DNA from: Bacteroidota bacterium
Lineage (GTDB): Bacteria > Bacteroidota > Bacteroidia > Flavobacteriales > Flavobacteriaceae
Reading direction: 5' to 3'
Assembly: GCA_023434025.1 (NCBI GenBank)
Contig: JAEYTL010000018.1
Coordinates: 62,001 to 126,000 of the forward strand
DNA: 64,000 bases
Part shown: positions 52,149 through 61,027 of the stretch, in pieces
How positions within the stretch are numbered: the first letter of the stretch is position 1
How the letters are laid out: every line of letters begins with the position of its first letter
The notes under the pieces: model-generated
Database searches by the model: none
Seen by the model: only the letters and a program-made list of their open reading frames with translations
What the model was told of the DNA's origin: nothing
Position numbers and translations under genes: made by a program

Positions 52149-54641
52149 TTATGCTGTTTTTAGAATGGCTATGGGTAAATTTTCTCTGGTCTCTTCAGCC
52201 AGCTTCAGCTCGTTTTGGATATACCGCGTTTTTTGAATGGACTGGTAAGCCACAAATTCTCCCTTTTCAAACACAAAAAGCTGTTTCGTTTCAGGATGAA
52301 CCACGGCTAATTTTACCCATTCATTGCTGAACCATTCGTAGGTTGACGGATTTCTGGCTATGGCTTTTTGAACTATATCCGGAAAATGTTCTGCTACCAC
52401 CAATAACCGGACAGGATCGTGAACTTCTATCATCTGACTGGGCAAGCCGGGTCGCAGGTCACCATCGATTCCGTTGGCTACTCCGATTAATCCCATGACA
52501 TTATGCGGCAGTTTAGAACCCGCACCTAACTTTTGATTATCCACCCGTGAAAAGTAATATTCTAAATTAATCCCTCCCGCTACCGGAGCTACCTGACCTA
52601 AAATAACCGCCAAGAAATCTCCCGAAGGGTCAACCTCATAATCATAGGAATTCAAGAAAGAACGCCTGTCTAAAAACAGTTGCTTAGATAAACTTCTCCT
52701 TCCGATTACACTCATGGCATTGGTAGCATGGTTCAGTTCGGGTCTGGGCTCAAACAACGACAATGATCGTCTTTTTACCTGTTTATGCACCTTTTCGGGT
52801 GAAGCAACCGAATTGATAGTATCAAATCTTCTGGAGCGTTCTTTGGCATTATGCTGAAGTGCTATGGCAAAAACTTTCTGATTGCGGCGGTGTAATATAT
52901 GGTTGGATTCGTTTAAACAATCCTCATCATAAAATTGAATTTCATCCCGGGTTGTATCGTGCAAAGCGGGTAAAAACTGAGTAGCAGCCGGAATATCAAG
53001 TCCTCTTTCTTTAAGAATCTGTCTCACTTTGGGGTGATTGGCTGCAAAAGAAGCAACTTTAGCATTCACCGAGCTTGGTCTGCCACAGCAAGCACCACAA
53101 TCGTACCCGGCATAATGTGTGTTATTAACACTTGTAGCCCCATGTCCGACGATATAAACCAGTGGCGAAAAATTTTTAGTCAAACCAATGCTTCGCAATA
53201 ATCCTTCTATCCGATTAGCCATCTCCTCCAGGGTAAAACCGACCTGAAGTCCTTGTTCAATATCCTCTAAACCTTTATTTTCAATATGAAGTTTAGATTT
53301 CTTATGTAAGTGTTTAAAGGAAGCCGTAGTAGCCGGTGACATTGAAGGTCTGAAAATATTTAAAAACAGTTTAAATGCCGAGGTAAACCCGAGTGTCTGG
53401 CTGATAATCCAACCAAAAAACAAGGAATGTGAGTGCTTGTGATAATGCAGATCCTTGACATGCTTTTTCTTTCTGGGCTCTTCTTTAATCAAGTATTTCG
53501 GTGTAACCGGAGCCGGACACAGCTTTGTATGGAATTTACCATTTACCGGCTGATAGTAAAACTCGAAATTAAAAAAGGCAGCTGTTCCAAACGTTACAGC
53601 ATTCGGGTCCTGATGTTCAAGATGTCTTCTGAAGGAACACTCACGATCGTCCATACAAAACAACCCCTGAAAACTTGGAACGGCATCAGAAGAAACTGAT
53701 TCCTTTTCTTTCACACTCGCTAATACCTGATCGTAAAAGCTCCATTCGAAAGCCTGTTGCCAAAGCGATAAAACATCAAATAGTTCGCTATACTTTACAG
53801 GGTCAAAAAGTTTATATTCATGAGCCCGGACTTTCAAACCGAGCGGAGACCAGTTGCTGTTGAATTTTTTATCCAGAACATCTATTTCAAGCAATAATTC
53901 AAATTTAACCAATTCCTGAAGTGTAATTGGTTTGGCATCCAAAAGCGAACCCGGATTAGCTTCTAACGTTGCGATCATTCCGCTCCAGCCCGGATGAGAA
54001 AACTGCTGGTCAAATAAATAATATTCATATAGTTCTGGTCTTCCTACCACAATTTCGAGTAAATCTGAAATCGATGCATCCCTGAAAAGCAGTTCCTTTG
54101 CCCTGGAAGAAGAAAATAAACTTTGTCGCGTATTGCTTTCCAAAGCCTTGATTGAGTCTAAAAAACCTGTTGCTTTTTCCGGAAATGTCCACAAGGCAAT
54201 ACCCTGATCCAAATAGCTGCACAACACTCTAAAAAGTAAGCTATGGGTAGATTTCTCCAGATTGATGGCATATTCTTTTTTCCAGTTGCCTCGTAAATTC
54301 CCTATCCTAGGCTTAACTGATTCGTCGTAACTTTGATGCAGTAATTTATCCTTCCAAATAAGAAGATTTTCTTTTCCCTTTTCTTTCCCGACTACCCAAT
54401 CGAGTACTTCTTCATTGATTTCGGCTTTTTTAAATCGATTTCTGAAGTCTTCCAAAGAAAGATAGGTTTTATAACCAAAAATGGTTGTTGCCTCAGCCAA
54501 AGCGACGTGAAATCTTTTTTGCTGAAAGGCATGCAGGGTATTGTGATGCACAAAGTCTTTTAACGGATTTTGTGCGGGTAAATAATGGGTGAGGTGATGA
54601 AGAACAGCCTGTTCATCAAAACCAACGATAGTTGTTTTCAC
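52149..54641 (-). CDS. dabA: Inorganic-carbon pump catalytic subunit DabA (UPF0753/DUF2309)
   Basis: This 830-residue cytoplasmic protein contains a divergent beta-carbonic-anhydrase-like site. The zinc ligands reported for the family correspond to C329 and D331 (FCMDDRECS), H500 (VGHGATSV) and C515 (YDCGACCG). The 15-residue gap between His and Cys is the same as in the characterised DabA as I recall it. With DabB it would turn CO2 into bicarbonate at the membrane and accumulate inorganic carbon in the cell, useful for carboxylases at low CO2. It is the first gene of dabA-dabB-sulP-DUF2490, 4 bp before dabB. Confidence 0.94.
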   Translation of the reverse strand: MKTTIVGFDEQAVLHHLTHYLPAQNPLKDFVHHNTLHAFQQKRFHVALAEATTIFGYKTYLSLEDFRNRFKKAEINEEVLDWVVGKEKGKENLLIWKDKLLHQSYDESVKPRIGNLRGNWKKEYAINLEKSTHSLLFRVLCSYLDQGIALWTFPEKATGFLDSIKALESNTRQSLFSSSRAKELLFRDASISDLLEIVVGRPELYEYYLFDQQFSHPGWSGMIATLEANPGSLLDAKPITLQELVKFELLLEIDVLDKKFNSNWSPLGLKVRAHEYKLFDPVKYSELFDVLSLWQQAFEWSFYDQVLASVKEKESVSSDAVPSFQGLFCMDDRECSFRRHLEHQDPNAVTFGTAAFFNFEFYYQPVNGKFHTKLCPAPVTPKYLIKEEPRKKKHVKDLHYHKHSHSLFFGWIISQTLGFTSAFKLFLNIFRPSMSPATTASFKHLHKKSKLHIENKGLEDIEQGLQVGFTLEEMANRIEGLLRSIGLTKNFSPLVYIVGHGATSVNNTHYAGYDCGACCGRPSSVNAKVASFAANHPKVRQILKERGLDIPAATQFLPALHDTTRDEIQFYDEDCLNESNHILHRRNQKVFAIALQHNAKERSRRFDTINSVASPEKVHKQVKRRSLSLFEPRPELNHATNAMSVIGRRSLSKQLFLDRRSFLNSYDYEVDPSGDFLAVILGQVAPVAGGINLEYYFSRVDNQKLGAGSKLPHNVMGLIGVANGIDGDLRPGLPSQMIEVHDPVRLLVVAEHFPDIVQKAIARNPSTYEWFSNEWVKLAVVHPETKQLFVFEKGEFVAYQSIQKTRYIQNELKLAEETRENLPIAILKTA

Positions 54642-54678
54642 TAAGTAATGAAATTGAATTAATACATACGTTATTGAT

Positions 54679-54696
54679 TTTCAACAAACGTTGAAA
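54679..54696. promoter_or_regulatory. Inverted repeat upstream of dabA
   Basis: TTTCAAC-AAAC-GTTGAAA is a perfect 7-bp dyad 38 bp before the dabA start. It has no T run, so it is more operator-like than terminator-like. Confidence 0.4.
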
Positions 54697-54716
54697 TCCT
54701 AAAACACAAAAATGTA

Positions 54717-55106
54717 TTAACCCAGATGGAATTTCCAGTTACAGAATAAATCGTAAAGAGGTAATTTATGCCGTTTTATCAGTTTGAAAAACGGATTAAA
54801 GATTTGTTTTTCAACAAAATCAAAATCAAATAAAACCGATTTAGAAAGGATAAAATCCAAATGGACTTCATCAATTTCAGACTCTATTGTTTTAGACTGA
54901 TTAACAGCGTTGACTACTGTTGCATGCTGTTGATGAACATTGCAATCGGTATGATTTTTTGTAGTATGTTTCAGCGGAATAAATACCTGCTGGGATAAAT
55001 CCGCAGCCAATAGACCTCTCAGTGATCCGGAGTAAAAAACAATAAACGCTAACAGGAAAGTGAAGTATCCTTTATAGCTATCCGGAACTGATTTTATTGC
55101 TCTCAC
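54717..55106 (-). CDS. Small secreted protein, possibly metal-related
   Basis: This 129-residue protein starts at a GTG (55106) with an AGGA ribosome site 9-10 bases upstream; no ATG is available. A hydrophobic signal or anchor (residues 13-36) is followed by a His/Cys-containing part (HTTKNHTDCNVHQQH) and a C-terminal KLPLYDLFCNWKFHLG. Its layout loosely recalls the HYC_CC_PP protein at 57.9-58.3 kb, which ends PPLYKLYSQYVFYA. This hints at a diverged relative in the same metal-linked neighbourhood. It lies between the HMA gene and dabA, on the same strand. Confidence 0.6.
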   Translation of the reverse strand: MRAIKSVPDSYKGYFTFLLAFIVFYSGSLRGLLAADLSQQVFIPLKHTTKNHTDCNVHQQHATVVNAVNQSKTIESEIDEVHLDFILSKSVLFDFDFVEKQIFNPFFKLIKRHKLPLYDLFCNWKFHLG

Positions 55107-55166
55107 TTGATTTCCTAAAACGATGTAAAATTAAATTAAATTTTGATTCAAAATAAATTTAAGCAA

Positions 55167-55196
55167 AAAAGTTCCGATAACGTTATCGGAACTTTT
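55167..55196. terminator. Terminator after the HMA gene
   Basis: A perfect 30-bp palindrome (AAAAGTTCCGATAAC joined directly to its complement) lies 5 bp past the stop of the HMA gene. It would stop transcription on the minus strand and also works in the other direction. Confidence 0.85.
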
Positions 55197-55200
55197 AAAA

Positions 55201-55545
55201 TTATTGCTTTCTTTCAAACTGACAACAACTGTGAAGCCTTTCATAATCTTCATCTTTGGCTTTCACTTTGTCCGTATCATGACCGGCTTTTGCCACGGCT
55301 TCATGTACTTGCTCCAACGTACATTTACTCTCATCAATGATCAGGTGCATGTCCTGATGATCGGCATGCCATACTGCCGACTTCACTCCTTTGACAGACA
55401 ATGCGGCTTTTTCGATACGCTTTTTGCACATCTCACAATTGCCGTTCACTTCGATATCGTGTTTGGCATTTTTGTTTTTCTTTTCCTGGGCTTGTACTGA
55501 AATTCCCGCTAAAGAAACCATCAGTATTAAAATAAATTTTTTCAT
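55201..55545 (-). CDS. Secreted heavy-metal-associated (HMA) domain protein
   Basis: This 114-residue protein has a signal peptide ending SVQAQ and one HMA ferredoxin-like domain (about 28-95). The metal site NGNCEMCKKRIEKAA is a CxxC for Cu(I) or a similar ion. The C-terminus adds a second Cys pair (LHSCCQFERKQ). It probably carries copper in the periplasm. It follows the TonB receptor gene by 17 bp and forms an operon with it and the HYC_CC_PP gene. Confidence 0.9.
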   Translation of the reverse strand: MKKFILILMVSLAGISVQAQEKKNKNAKHDIEVNGNCEMCKKRIEKAALSVKGVKSAVWHADHQDMHLIIDESKCTLEQVHEAVAKAGHDTDKVKAKDEDYERLHSCCQFERKQ

Positions 55546-55562
55546 TTTGTTATTGAATTTTA

Positions 55563-57797
55563 TTATTGAATTTTAAACCGTAATCCTGTATAAAACATGG
55601 CTCCGAAAACAGGAGCATAGACCATTGAACTATCAAAATACGAACCAAAAGGATCATTACTTCCTAGAATGGCATTTTTTTGTTGGTAATTGCCGAAATT
55701 TTCAGCTCCCACATATATTTCAAAGGTTTTGGAAAATGTTTTAGTTATTTGAGCATTCATCACCGAAAAAGGATTGGTAAACTCGCGTAAACGATATGCT
55801 TCAGGATTGGATTGGGTTACAGGTAATCGTTGTTTCCCCATCCAGTTATATGTAAAATCAAACTTCCATTGCTGTCCTTTTTCTTTTACATGTGTTTCAT
55901 AAGCAATATTCGTAAAAAACCGATGTTTTGCCTGTAGTGGTCGTTCCACTAAGCCAATCGTATAAGCTGTCTGAACATCATAAAATTTATAGGCTGTCCG
56001 GATATTGAAATGATGTGAAATTTCATAATTCAAATCCACTTGCAAGGTATTGGCAAAGGATTTTCCGTCGAGATTATAAAAAAGCACCTGCTGCGGACTA
56101 TTATCCACATCCACAACGGCCTGGTTTTGAAAATCGGTTCTGTAAAAATCAACTGAAAATTCTGCTTCTTTTCCAAAAACTTTAAATCCCTGTAAAAAGC
56201 TTAGGCCGTAATTCCATGCAATTTCAGCATCCAGCCCATAAATTTTTCCGGCTGTATCCAAAATTTGAAATTGGCGGGAAGAAGCAAAAAGCTGTTGGTT
56301 TTCTGCAAAAATATTGGCACTCCTTTTACCTCTTCCGGCCGAAACCCTGAAGGTCGTTTTTTCAAAAGGACTGTAACGCAAATGAGCTCTGGGGGTGACA
56401 AAAACACCTAACCGGTTGTGGTAATCTATTCTTCCGCCTAACACATAGCTCAACTGATCCGAATCGTCAAACGTGTATTCAAAAAAAGCACCTACTGAAT
56501 TATCAATCCGGCTGAAGTCATTCTGATTGACCAGCTCATCAAACCGGTCGTAAGTAAAATTAATTCCGGTAGCGAATTTGTGCAGCGTGTTACTTAAAAT
56601 GGAATTATAAATCAAATTGGAATAAAAGCTCCGCTGTGTAATATCGTATTGATTCAAGCCAAAATACGATTCCTGTTTATGGTAGTTAAACGCATTTTGA
56701 AAACCAAAACTCTTCCAGGGAACTTCGGGGAAAACATAGCCGATTTTTGAAGACACATCCAGTTTTTCCGTATCGATTTCTGACCCCCAGAAATTGGTCG
56801 TTCCCCTGTCTCTATCCGGATCAAAATCAACCTGACCGGTCTGCTTATCGTCTTTCATATACCGAAGATTAATAAAACTCACCCATCCTTTTTCGGCATC
56901 AGTATATTGCCACCGGTTAATTACATTGACTTGCTGACCGATCGGGTTATCTAAAAAGCCATCATCATTCATATCATTTTTGGAAACCCTGGCATTGCCG
57001 TGCAGGAACAGACTGGTTGCCCATTTATCGTTAAGCTTTTTATTAAAATGTGTATTCAGTTCAAAACGGGAATCGGTAGAACCGTAAGCATTTAAAAAGA
57101 ACGGAATATCATGCTGAGGCTTTATTAATTCGTAATTTATCTGACCGGAAATACTTTCAAAACCATTGGCTACCGAGCCGGCTCCTTTGGTAATCTGAAT
57201 ACTCTCTACCCATGTTCCGGGTACAAAAGATAATCCGTATGCCTGTGAAGCACCCCGTATAGCCGGGATATTCTCTTCTGTCATCATGATATACGGGCTG
57301 GTTAAGCCCAGCATTCTGATTTGGCGGCTTCCGGAGACGGCATCGGAAAAATTCACATCGATAGACGGATTGGTTTCAAAGCTTTCAGACAAATTACAAC
57401 AAGCCGCTTTGAGCAGTTCTTTACTGGACATGGTTTGCACATTAGCCGGTGTGAGATAATTCCGTTGCAATGACTTTCTCACTTTGGTTAAAGTAACCTC
57501 ATCCAAAGCTGTGTCAAACTCCAAATTCTGAATAATTGATTTAGGTTCTGTAACCGTGACGGTTTTGGTTTTAAAACCTACATAACTAATGACCAGAACG
57601 GTATTTTCAGCAGAAAAAGGAATCGAAAAATCGCCTTTTTCATCAGAAACGGTTCCGATTTGGGTATTTTGCCAATAAATATTGGCTCCCGGAAGGGGTT
57701 GGTTATTGTCGAAAGTGATTTTACCGGTTACTTTTTCTTGCGAAAAAAGCACGATAGAAAACAATAAAAACAATAAAATTATAACTTGTTTTTGCAT
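55563..57797 (-). CDS. TonB-dependent receptor, probably for a metal or metal chelate
   Basis: This is an outer-membrane receptor of 744 residues. It has a signal peptide (ending FSQ), an N-terminal carboxypeptidase-regulatory-like domain (about 22-95, VTGKITFDNNQPLPGANIYW), a plug domain (about 115-230) and a 22-strand barrel to the C-terminal aromatic end. The plug contains AACCNLSESFETNPS, a Cys pair typical of a Bacteroidota receptor subgroup. It lies between the HYC_CC_PP and HMA genes, so copper or another heavy metal is the likely cargo. The substrate is inferred from neighbours. Confidence 0.92.
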   Translation of the reverse strand: MQKQVIILLFLLFSIVLFSQEKVTGKITFDNNQPLPGANIYWQNTQIGTVSDEKGDFSIPFSAENTVLVISYVGFKTKTVTVTEPKSIIQNLEFDTALDEVTLTKVRKSLQRNYLTPANVQTMSSKELLKAACCNLSESFETNPSIDVNFSDAVSGSRQIRMLGLTSPYIMMTEENIPAIRGASQAYGLSFVPGTWVESIQITKGAGSVANGFESISGQINYELIKPQHDIPFFLNAYGSTDSRFELNTHFNKKLNDKWATSLFLHGNARVSKNDMNDDGFLDNPIGQQVNVINRWQYTDAEKGWVSFINLRYMKDDKQTGQVDFDPDRDRGTTNFWGSEIDTEKLDVSSKIGYVFPEVPWKSFGFQNAFNYHKQESYFGLNQYDITQRSFYSNLIYNSILSNTLHKFATGINFTYDRFDELVNQNDFSRIDNSVGAFFEYTFDDSDQLSYVLGGRIDYHNRLGVFVTPRAHLRYSPFEKTTFRVSAGRGKRSANIFAENQQLFASSRQFQILDTAGKIYGLDAEIAWNYGLSFLQGFKVFGKEAEFSVDFYRTDFQNQAVVDVDNSPQQVLFYNLDGKSFANTLQVDLNYEISHHFNIRTAYKFYDVQTAYTIGLVERPLQAKHRFFTNIAYETHVKEKGQQWKFDFTYNWMGKQRLPVTQSNPEAYRLREFTNPFSVMNAQITKTFSKTFEIYVGAENFGNYQQKNAILGSNDPFGSYFDSSMVYAPVFGAMFYTGLRFKIQ

Positions 57798-57859
57798 TAA
57801 AAATGATTTTAAATTAAACGTATATTCTTCACAAAAGTGAAATTCAGTTTAATTTAAAA

Positions 57860-58276
57860 TCAGGCATAAAAAACATATTGCGAATACAGCTTATAAAGTG
57901 GCGGAGCGTTTGCATCGCAGTAGTAATCAAACAATTGTTCTTTGACTGACTCAACACTGTTCGTAAAAAAAAGAACATCGCAGGTTGGTAAAACCGAAAC
58001 ATAGTCAAAATCAAAATGCAACTGCTTGATGATCACTTCATCAAGATCGGCTTGCACGGTTTGATCAGAACAACAACCGTCGTGGTTTTCAGCTGAAACC
58101 GCACAACATGCTTTTTCTTCCAGATGATTATCTGTTTCACAAGGCTCCTTTGTATTAAATACGGAAGAAACAGACGCAATGGTATCGCCGCAATAGTGCA
58201 CATTAAATGCCAGTCCGCTGGTAGAAATCAGCAGGTAAAAAGCCATTATAATACTAACGCACTTTTTGATGTTCAT
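57860..58276 (-). CDS. HYC_CC_PP family small secreted protein
   Basis: This 138-residue protein from the ATG at 58276 has a signal peptide (SIIMAFYLLISTSGLAF). The motifs that name this family are present: HYCGD, two CC pairs (KACCAV and GCCSD) and PPLYKLY at the C-terminus. The Cys/His-rich middle suggests metal binding. It precedes a TonB receptor and an HMA protein, as members often do. An upstream in-frame ATG at 58312 lies before the promoter box and is rejected. Confidence 0.82.
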   Translation of the reverse strand: MNIKKCVSIIMAFYLLISTSGLAFNVHYCGDTIASVSSVFNTKEPCETDNHLEEKACCAVSAENHDGCCSDQTVQADLDEVIIKQLHFDFDYVSVLPTCDVLFFTNSVESVKEQLFDYYCDANAPPLYKLYSQYVFYA

Positions 58277-58280
58277 GTTG

Positions 58281-58288
58281 CAAAGGTA
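58281..58288 (-). promoter_or_regulatory. -7 box of the metal operon, very close to the start codon
   Basis: TACCTTTG on the minus strand is an exact consensus match but ends only 4 bp before the ATG at 58276. Transcription from it would give an almost leaderless mRNA. Confidence 0.5.
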
Positions 58289-58330
58289 CTTTTTTTTGAT
58301 TAGTTGTTTCAAAAAAATCTGTTAATTGAA

Positions 58331-59686
58331 TTAAAGTTGAACAACTTGTCCCAAAAACGGAACTGTTGTGTCAAATCCATACCGCTCTGAAATTTTTGAA
58401 TGCAGTGTGTCAGCCGCTTCATTTTCGCCGTGTACCAGGAATATTTTTTTGGGTTTTTGCTTCAGTTCACTCAGCCAGTTGAGCAAATCCTGTTGGTCGC
58501 CATGTGCTGAAAGACCTTCTACAAGTACAACCTCAGCTTCTACCGGATAATATTTGCCAAAAAATTTAATTTCTCCGGCTCCTTCCAACAATTTTCTGCC
58601 CCGGGTACCTTCGGCCTGATAGCCGACCAACATCACCGTGTTTTCAGGTTTAGAAATGTATTTTTCCAGATAAGACAGCACCCTCCCTCCTGTAATCATA
58701 CCACTTGCTGCAATCACTACTTTGGGTCTTTTGTCATAAATCGCACTGATTGTATCTTCATAATCAGAAACCATTGAAAACAGCTTACACATTTCTTCAC
58801 ACTGGTGCGGATTTAATTTATGCCATTGGGGATTGTCATTAAAAACGTCCAGTACTTTGATACCCATTGGCGTGTCTATAACATAAGGTACATCCGGAAT
58901 TCGGTTTTGCAAACGCAGCTGCCAAATCAGGTACATGACTGTTTGCACCCGCTCTACTGCAAAACTCGGAATCACTACATTTCCACCCCGTGTTATGGTT
59001 CTGTTAATAATTGTTTCCAAATCAGACAAAACATCATTTTGCGGATGAATCCGGTTGCCGTAAGTACTCTCTAAAAAAACATAATCTGCTTTTTGAGGTT
59101 TTTCAGGCGGAAACATGAGCACGTCATCATCCTGACCTATATCACCGGAAAACACAAGTATTTTTCCGCCTATGTTCAATTCAACAGAACAAGCTCCCAG
59201 AATATGACCCGCCCGGAAAAACTTAAAATAACTGTCTGCAGTCAGTTTTATTTCCACTCCCTGTTCTACCACACTAAAAAAAGGCGTTACCTCCTCAGCA
59301 TCTTCTACGGAATACAAAGGCTCTGCCGGGTAATGCTTAGAAAAGTGTTCCTGATTAGCCCTGAACGCTTCTTCTTCCTGAATTTTTCCGCTATCAGCCA
59401 AAATGAGCTTGGCAATCTGTTTGGTTGGAGCAGTACAGAAAATCTTTCCGTTGAAACCCTGCCTGATCAACAGGGGTAACCAGCCGCAATGATCTAAATG
59501 ACCGTGAGTCAACAGCACAAAATCAATTGAAGCGGGATCAACAGCCAGAGGCTGCCGGTTTAAATCACGTAACGATTTGATGCCCTGAAATAACCCACAA
59601 TCAATTAAAATTCTGCTCTCATTCAATTCTACTAACGTTTTTGAGCCGGTGACCGTTCCTGCTCCTCCTAAAAAATGAACTTTCAT
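58331..59686 (-). CDS. Metallo-beta-lactamase/beta-CASP RNase-like hydrolase
   Basis: This 451-residue protein from the ATG at 59686 has the zinc motif THGHLDHCG (H61, H63, D65, H66), a beta-CASP insert with the SFAVERVQT and SGMITGGRVLSYL segments, and the C-terminal RMMBL domain (SAHGDQQDLLNWL, FLVHGE). The family comprises CPSF-73-like RNA endonucleases or exonucleases. It is probably cytoplasmic. It starts 4 bp after the stop of the ATP-cone/nuclease fusion gene, so the two form an operon. Confidence 0.93.
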   Translation of the reverse strand: MKVHFLGGAGTVTGSKTLVELNESRILIDCGLFQGIKSLRDLNRQPLAVDPASIDFVLLTHGHLDHCGWLPLLIRQGFNGKIFCTAPTKQIAKLILADSGKIQEEEAFRANQEHFSKHYPAEPLYSVEDAEEVTPFFSVVEQGVEIKLTADSYFKFFRAGHILGACSVELNIGGKILVFSGDIGQDDDVLMFPPEKPQKADYVFLESTYGNRIHPQNDVLSDLETIINRTITRGGNVVIPSFAVERVQTVMYLIWQLRLQNRIPDVPYVIDTPMGIKVLDVFNDNPQWHKLNPHQCEEMCKLFSMVSDYEDTISAIYDKRPKVVIAASGMITGGRVLSYLEKYISKPENTVMLVGYQAEGTRGRKLLEGAGEIKFFGKYYPVEAEVVLVEGLSAHGDQQDLLNWLSELKQKPKKIFLVHGENEAADTLHSKISERYGFDTTVPFLGQVVQL

Positions 59687-59690
59687 ACGG

Positions 59691-60524
59691 TTACTTAACA
59701 TAGTTACACAATTGATTTGCCTCAAACAAACTGTTTTTTATGCGGTGATTGCTCAGACCTATTTTAGACAGCCAGTCCGACTGTTCCATGAGATCTTTAA
59801 CCGTAATAATTTCCTGCATAAGCAGTTTATCCTTTTCCAGTTGAGTCAGTGTTGTTAAACAAGTAACCGGATAAATCTGAGCCATGTCAATTTTATCCCG
59901 TAAGCTATTGCCTTTCGGGTAATCCCAGCTCAATAGTTTTAAATCAGAACAAACCGCAAACTTTATGGCATCCTCCGTAAAACGATTATTGGTCACAATC
60001 CAACAGTCCTGAATAGCATATACTGTATCAAAAACCTGAAATTTTTTTTCTTTGAGATCATTAAAACGAGATAAAATATACAGCGGGACTTTTACATCGG
60101 TTTTGGCTTCCCGGTTTCCGTGAAACTTACATTCTATCATAGCGACCACTTCATCTTTTTTTAGAAGTACATCCAATTCATGCGAAATACACTTTCCGTT
60201 TAAAATCAAATTGGTTTGTGCTTGAAACCCTTCTAATTCAAATAATTTTGCCACAAATTTTTCAAAATAAAAACCGGCCGGTCCCAAAGCCTGCACAGCC
60301 ATTCTTAAATTGTAGCGTGCCGCATGGACATTGGAAAATTTTTTGAGCAACTGAAAAGCAAGTTTGTATATTTTTTTAGTAGGAATACCCTCGTACAACT
60401 CCTGTTCAATTACTTTTATTACTTCAGACACCGCACGTTCGTCTGCTCCGGATTTTCGCAGCGAATCCCTTAATTTTTCCTTGTCGAACAGAACAATTTC
60501 ACCTGAGAATTTAGTAACTTTCAT
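59691..60524 (-). CDS. ATP-cone domain fused to a PD-(D/E)XK nuclease-like domain
   Basis: This 277-residue cytoplasmic protein has an N-terminal ATP-cone (about 1-85, KVTKFSGEIVLFDKEKLRDSLRKSGA), the nucleotide-sensing domain known from ribonucleotide reductase and NrdR. A Mrr-like restriction-endonuclease fold follows (about 90-190). The active site is visible as E116-x-D118 (SHELDVLL) and E131-x-K133 (MIECKFHG). The last 80 residues are unassigned. Coupling with a beta-CASP RNase-like gene suggests nucleic-acid turnover regulated by nucleotide levels, which is inference. Confidence 0.88.
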   Translation of the reverse strand: MKVTKFSGEIVLFDKEKLRDSLRKSGADERAVSEVIKVIEQELYEGIPTKKIYKLAFQLLKKFSNVHAARYNLRMAVQALGPAGFYFEKFVAKLFELEGFQAQTNLILNGKCISHELDVLLKKDEVVAMIECKFHGNREAKTDVKVPLYILSRFNDLKEKKFQVFDTVYAIQDCWIVTNNRFTEDAIKFAVCSDLKLLSWDYPKGNSLRDKIDMAQIYPVTCLTTLTQLEKDKLLMQEIITVKDLMEQSDWLSKIGLSNHRIKNSLFEANQLCNYVK

Positions 60525-60562
60525 TCGTTTGATTTCTTACCTTAAAGGTATGAAAAAAAATA

Positions 60563-61027
60563 TCAGGATTGTTTTTTCTGAAAATAAAAAGCAGGCACAA
60601 AAAGCAGTAAAAAAAGAGGCTGTACAATAAATCTACGAACATAAAAGAGTAAAAAGTTACTTTTTTCATCAAAAAAGAATATGATTCCGTAAAACAACCC
60701 AGTCAGCATAAAAAACAAAATCAGATACAGGACGAACGCAAACTTTATCAACGAAACATCTCTGAACAATAAATAAATGATAATCAACGATAAAGATGTA
60801 TTCAGAACATACCGCAACAATAAACTAAAAAAAAGTTTCACGGTATTAAACTCGGGAAAAGACAAATTAAGGTAATCGTTTTTAAAATAACCCAAAAAAG
60901 GATCATAAAACAATGTCTCTTCAAAAAAACGGACGAATGCCAAAGCGGATACACACAAGCCGATTAAAAAAACAGTTATTATTTTTTTAAGCCTTTTGTT
61001 GTTGTTGTTGTTGTTGTTGTTGTGCAT
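60563..61027 (-). CDS. Exosortase F system-associated membrane protein
   Basis: This 154-residue membrane protein has about four helices. It starts MHNNNNNNNNKRLKK, where the Asn tract is encoded by the same CAA repeat that gives the Gln tract of XrtF in another frame. The first 41 bp overlap the xrtF gene. The rest (SALAFVRFFEETLFYDPFLGYFKNDYL) matches the small protein usually found right after XrtF in Flavobacteriaceae. Its role in the exosortase system is not established. Confidence 0.85.
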   Translation of the reverse strand: MHNNNNNNNNKRLKKIITVFLIGLCVSALAFVRFFEETLFYDPFLGYFKNDYLNLSFPEFNTVKLFFSLLLRYVLNTSLSLIIIYLLFRDVSLIKFAFVLYLILFFMLTGLFYGIIFFFDEKSNFLLFYVRRFIVQPLFLLLFVPAFYFQKKQS

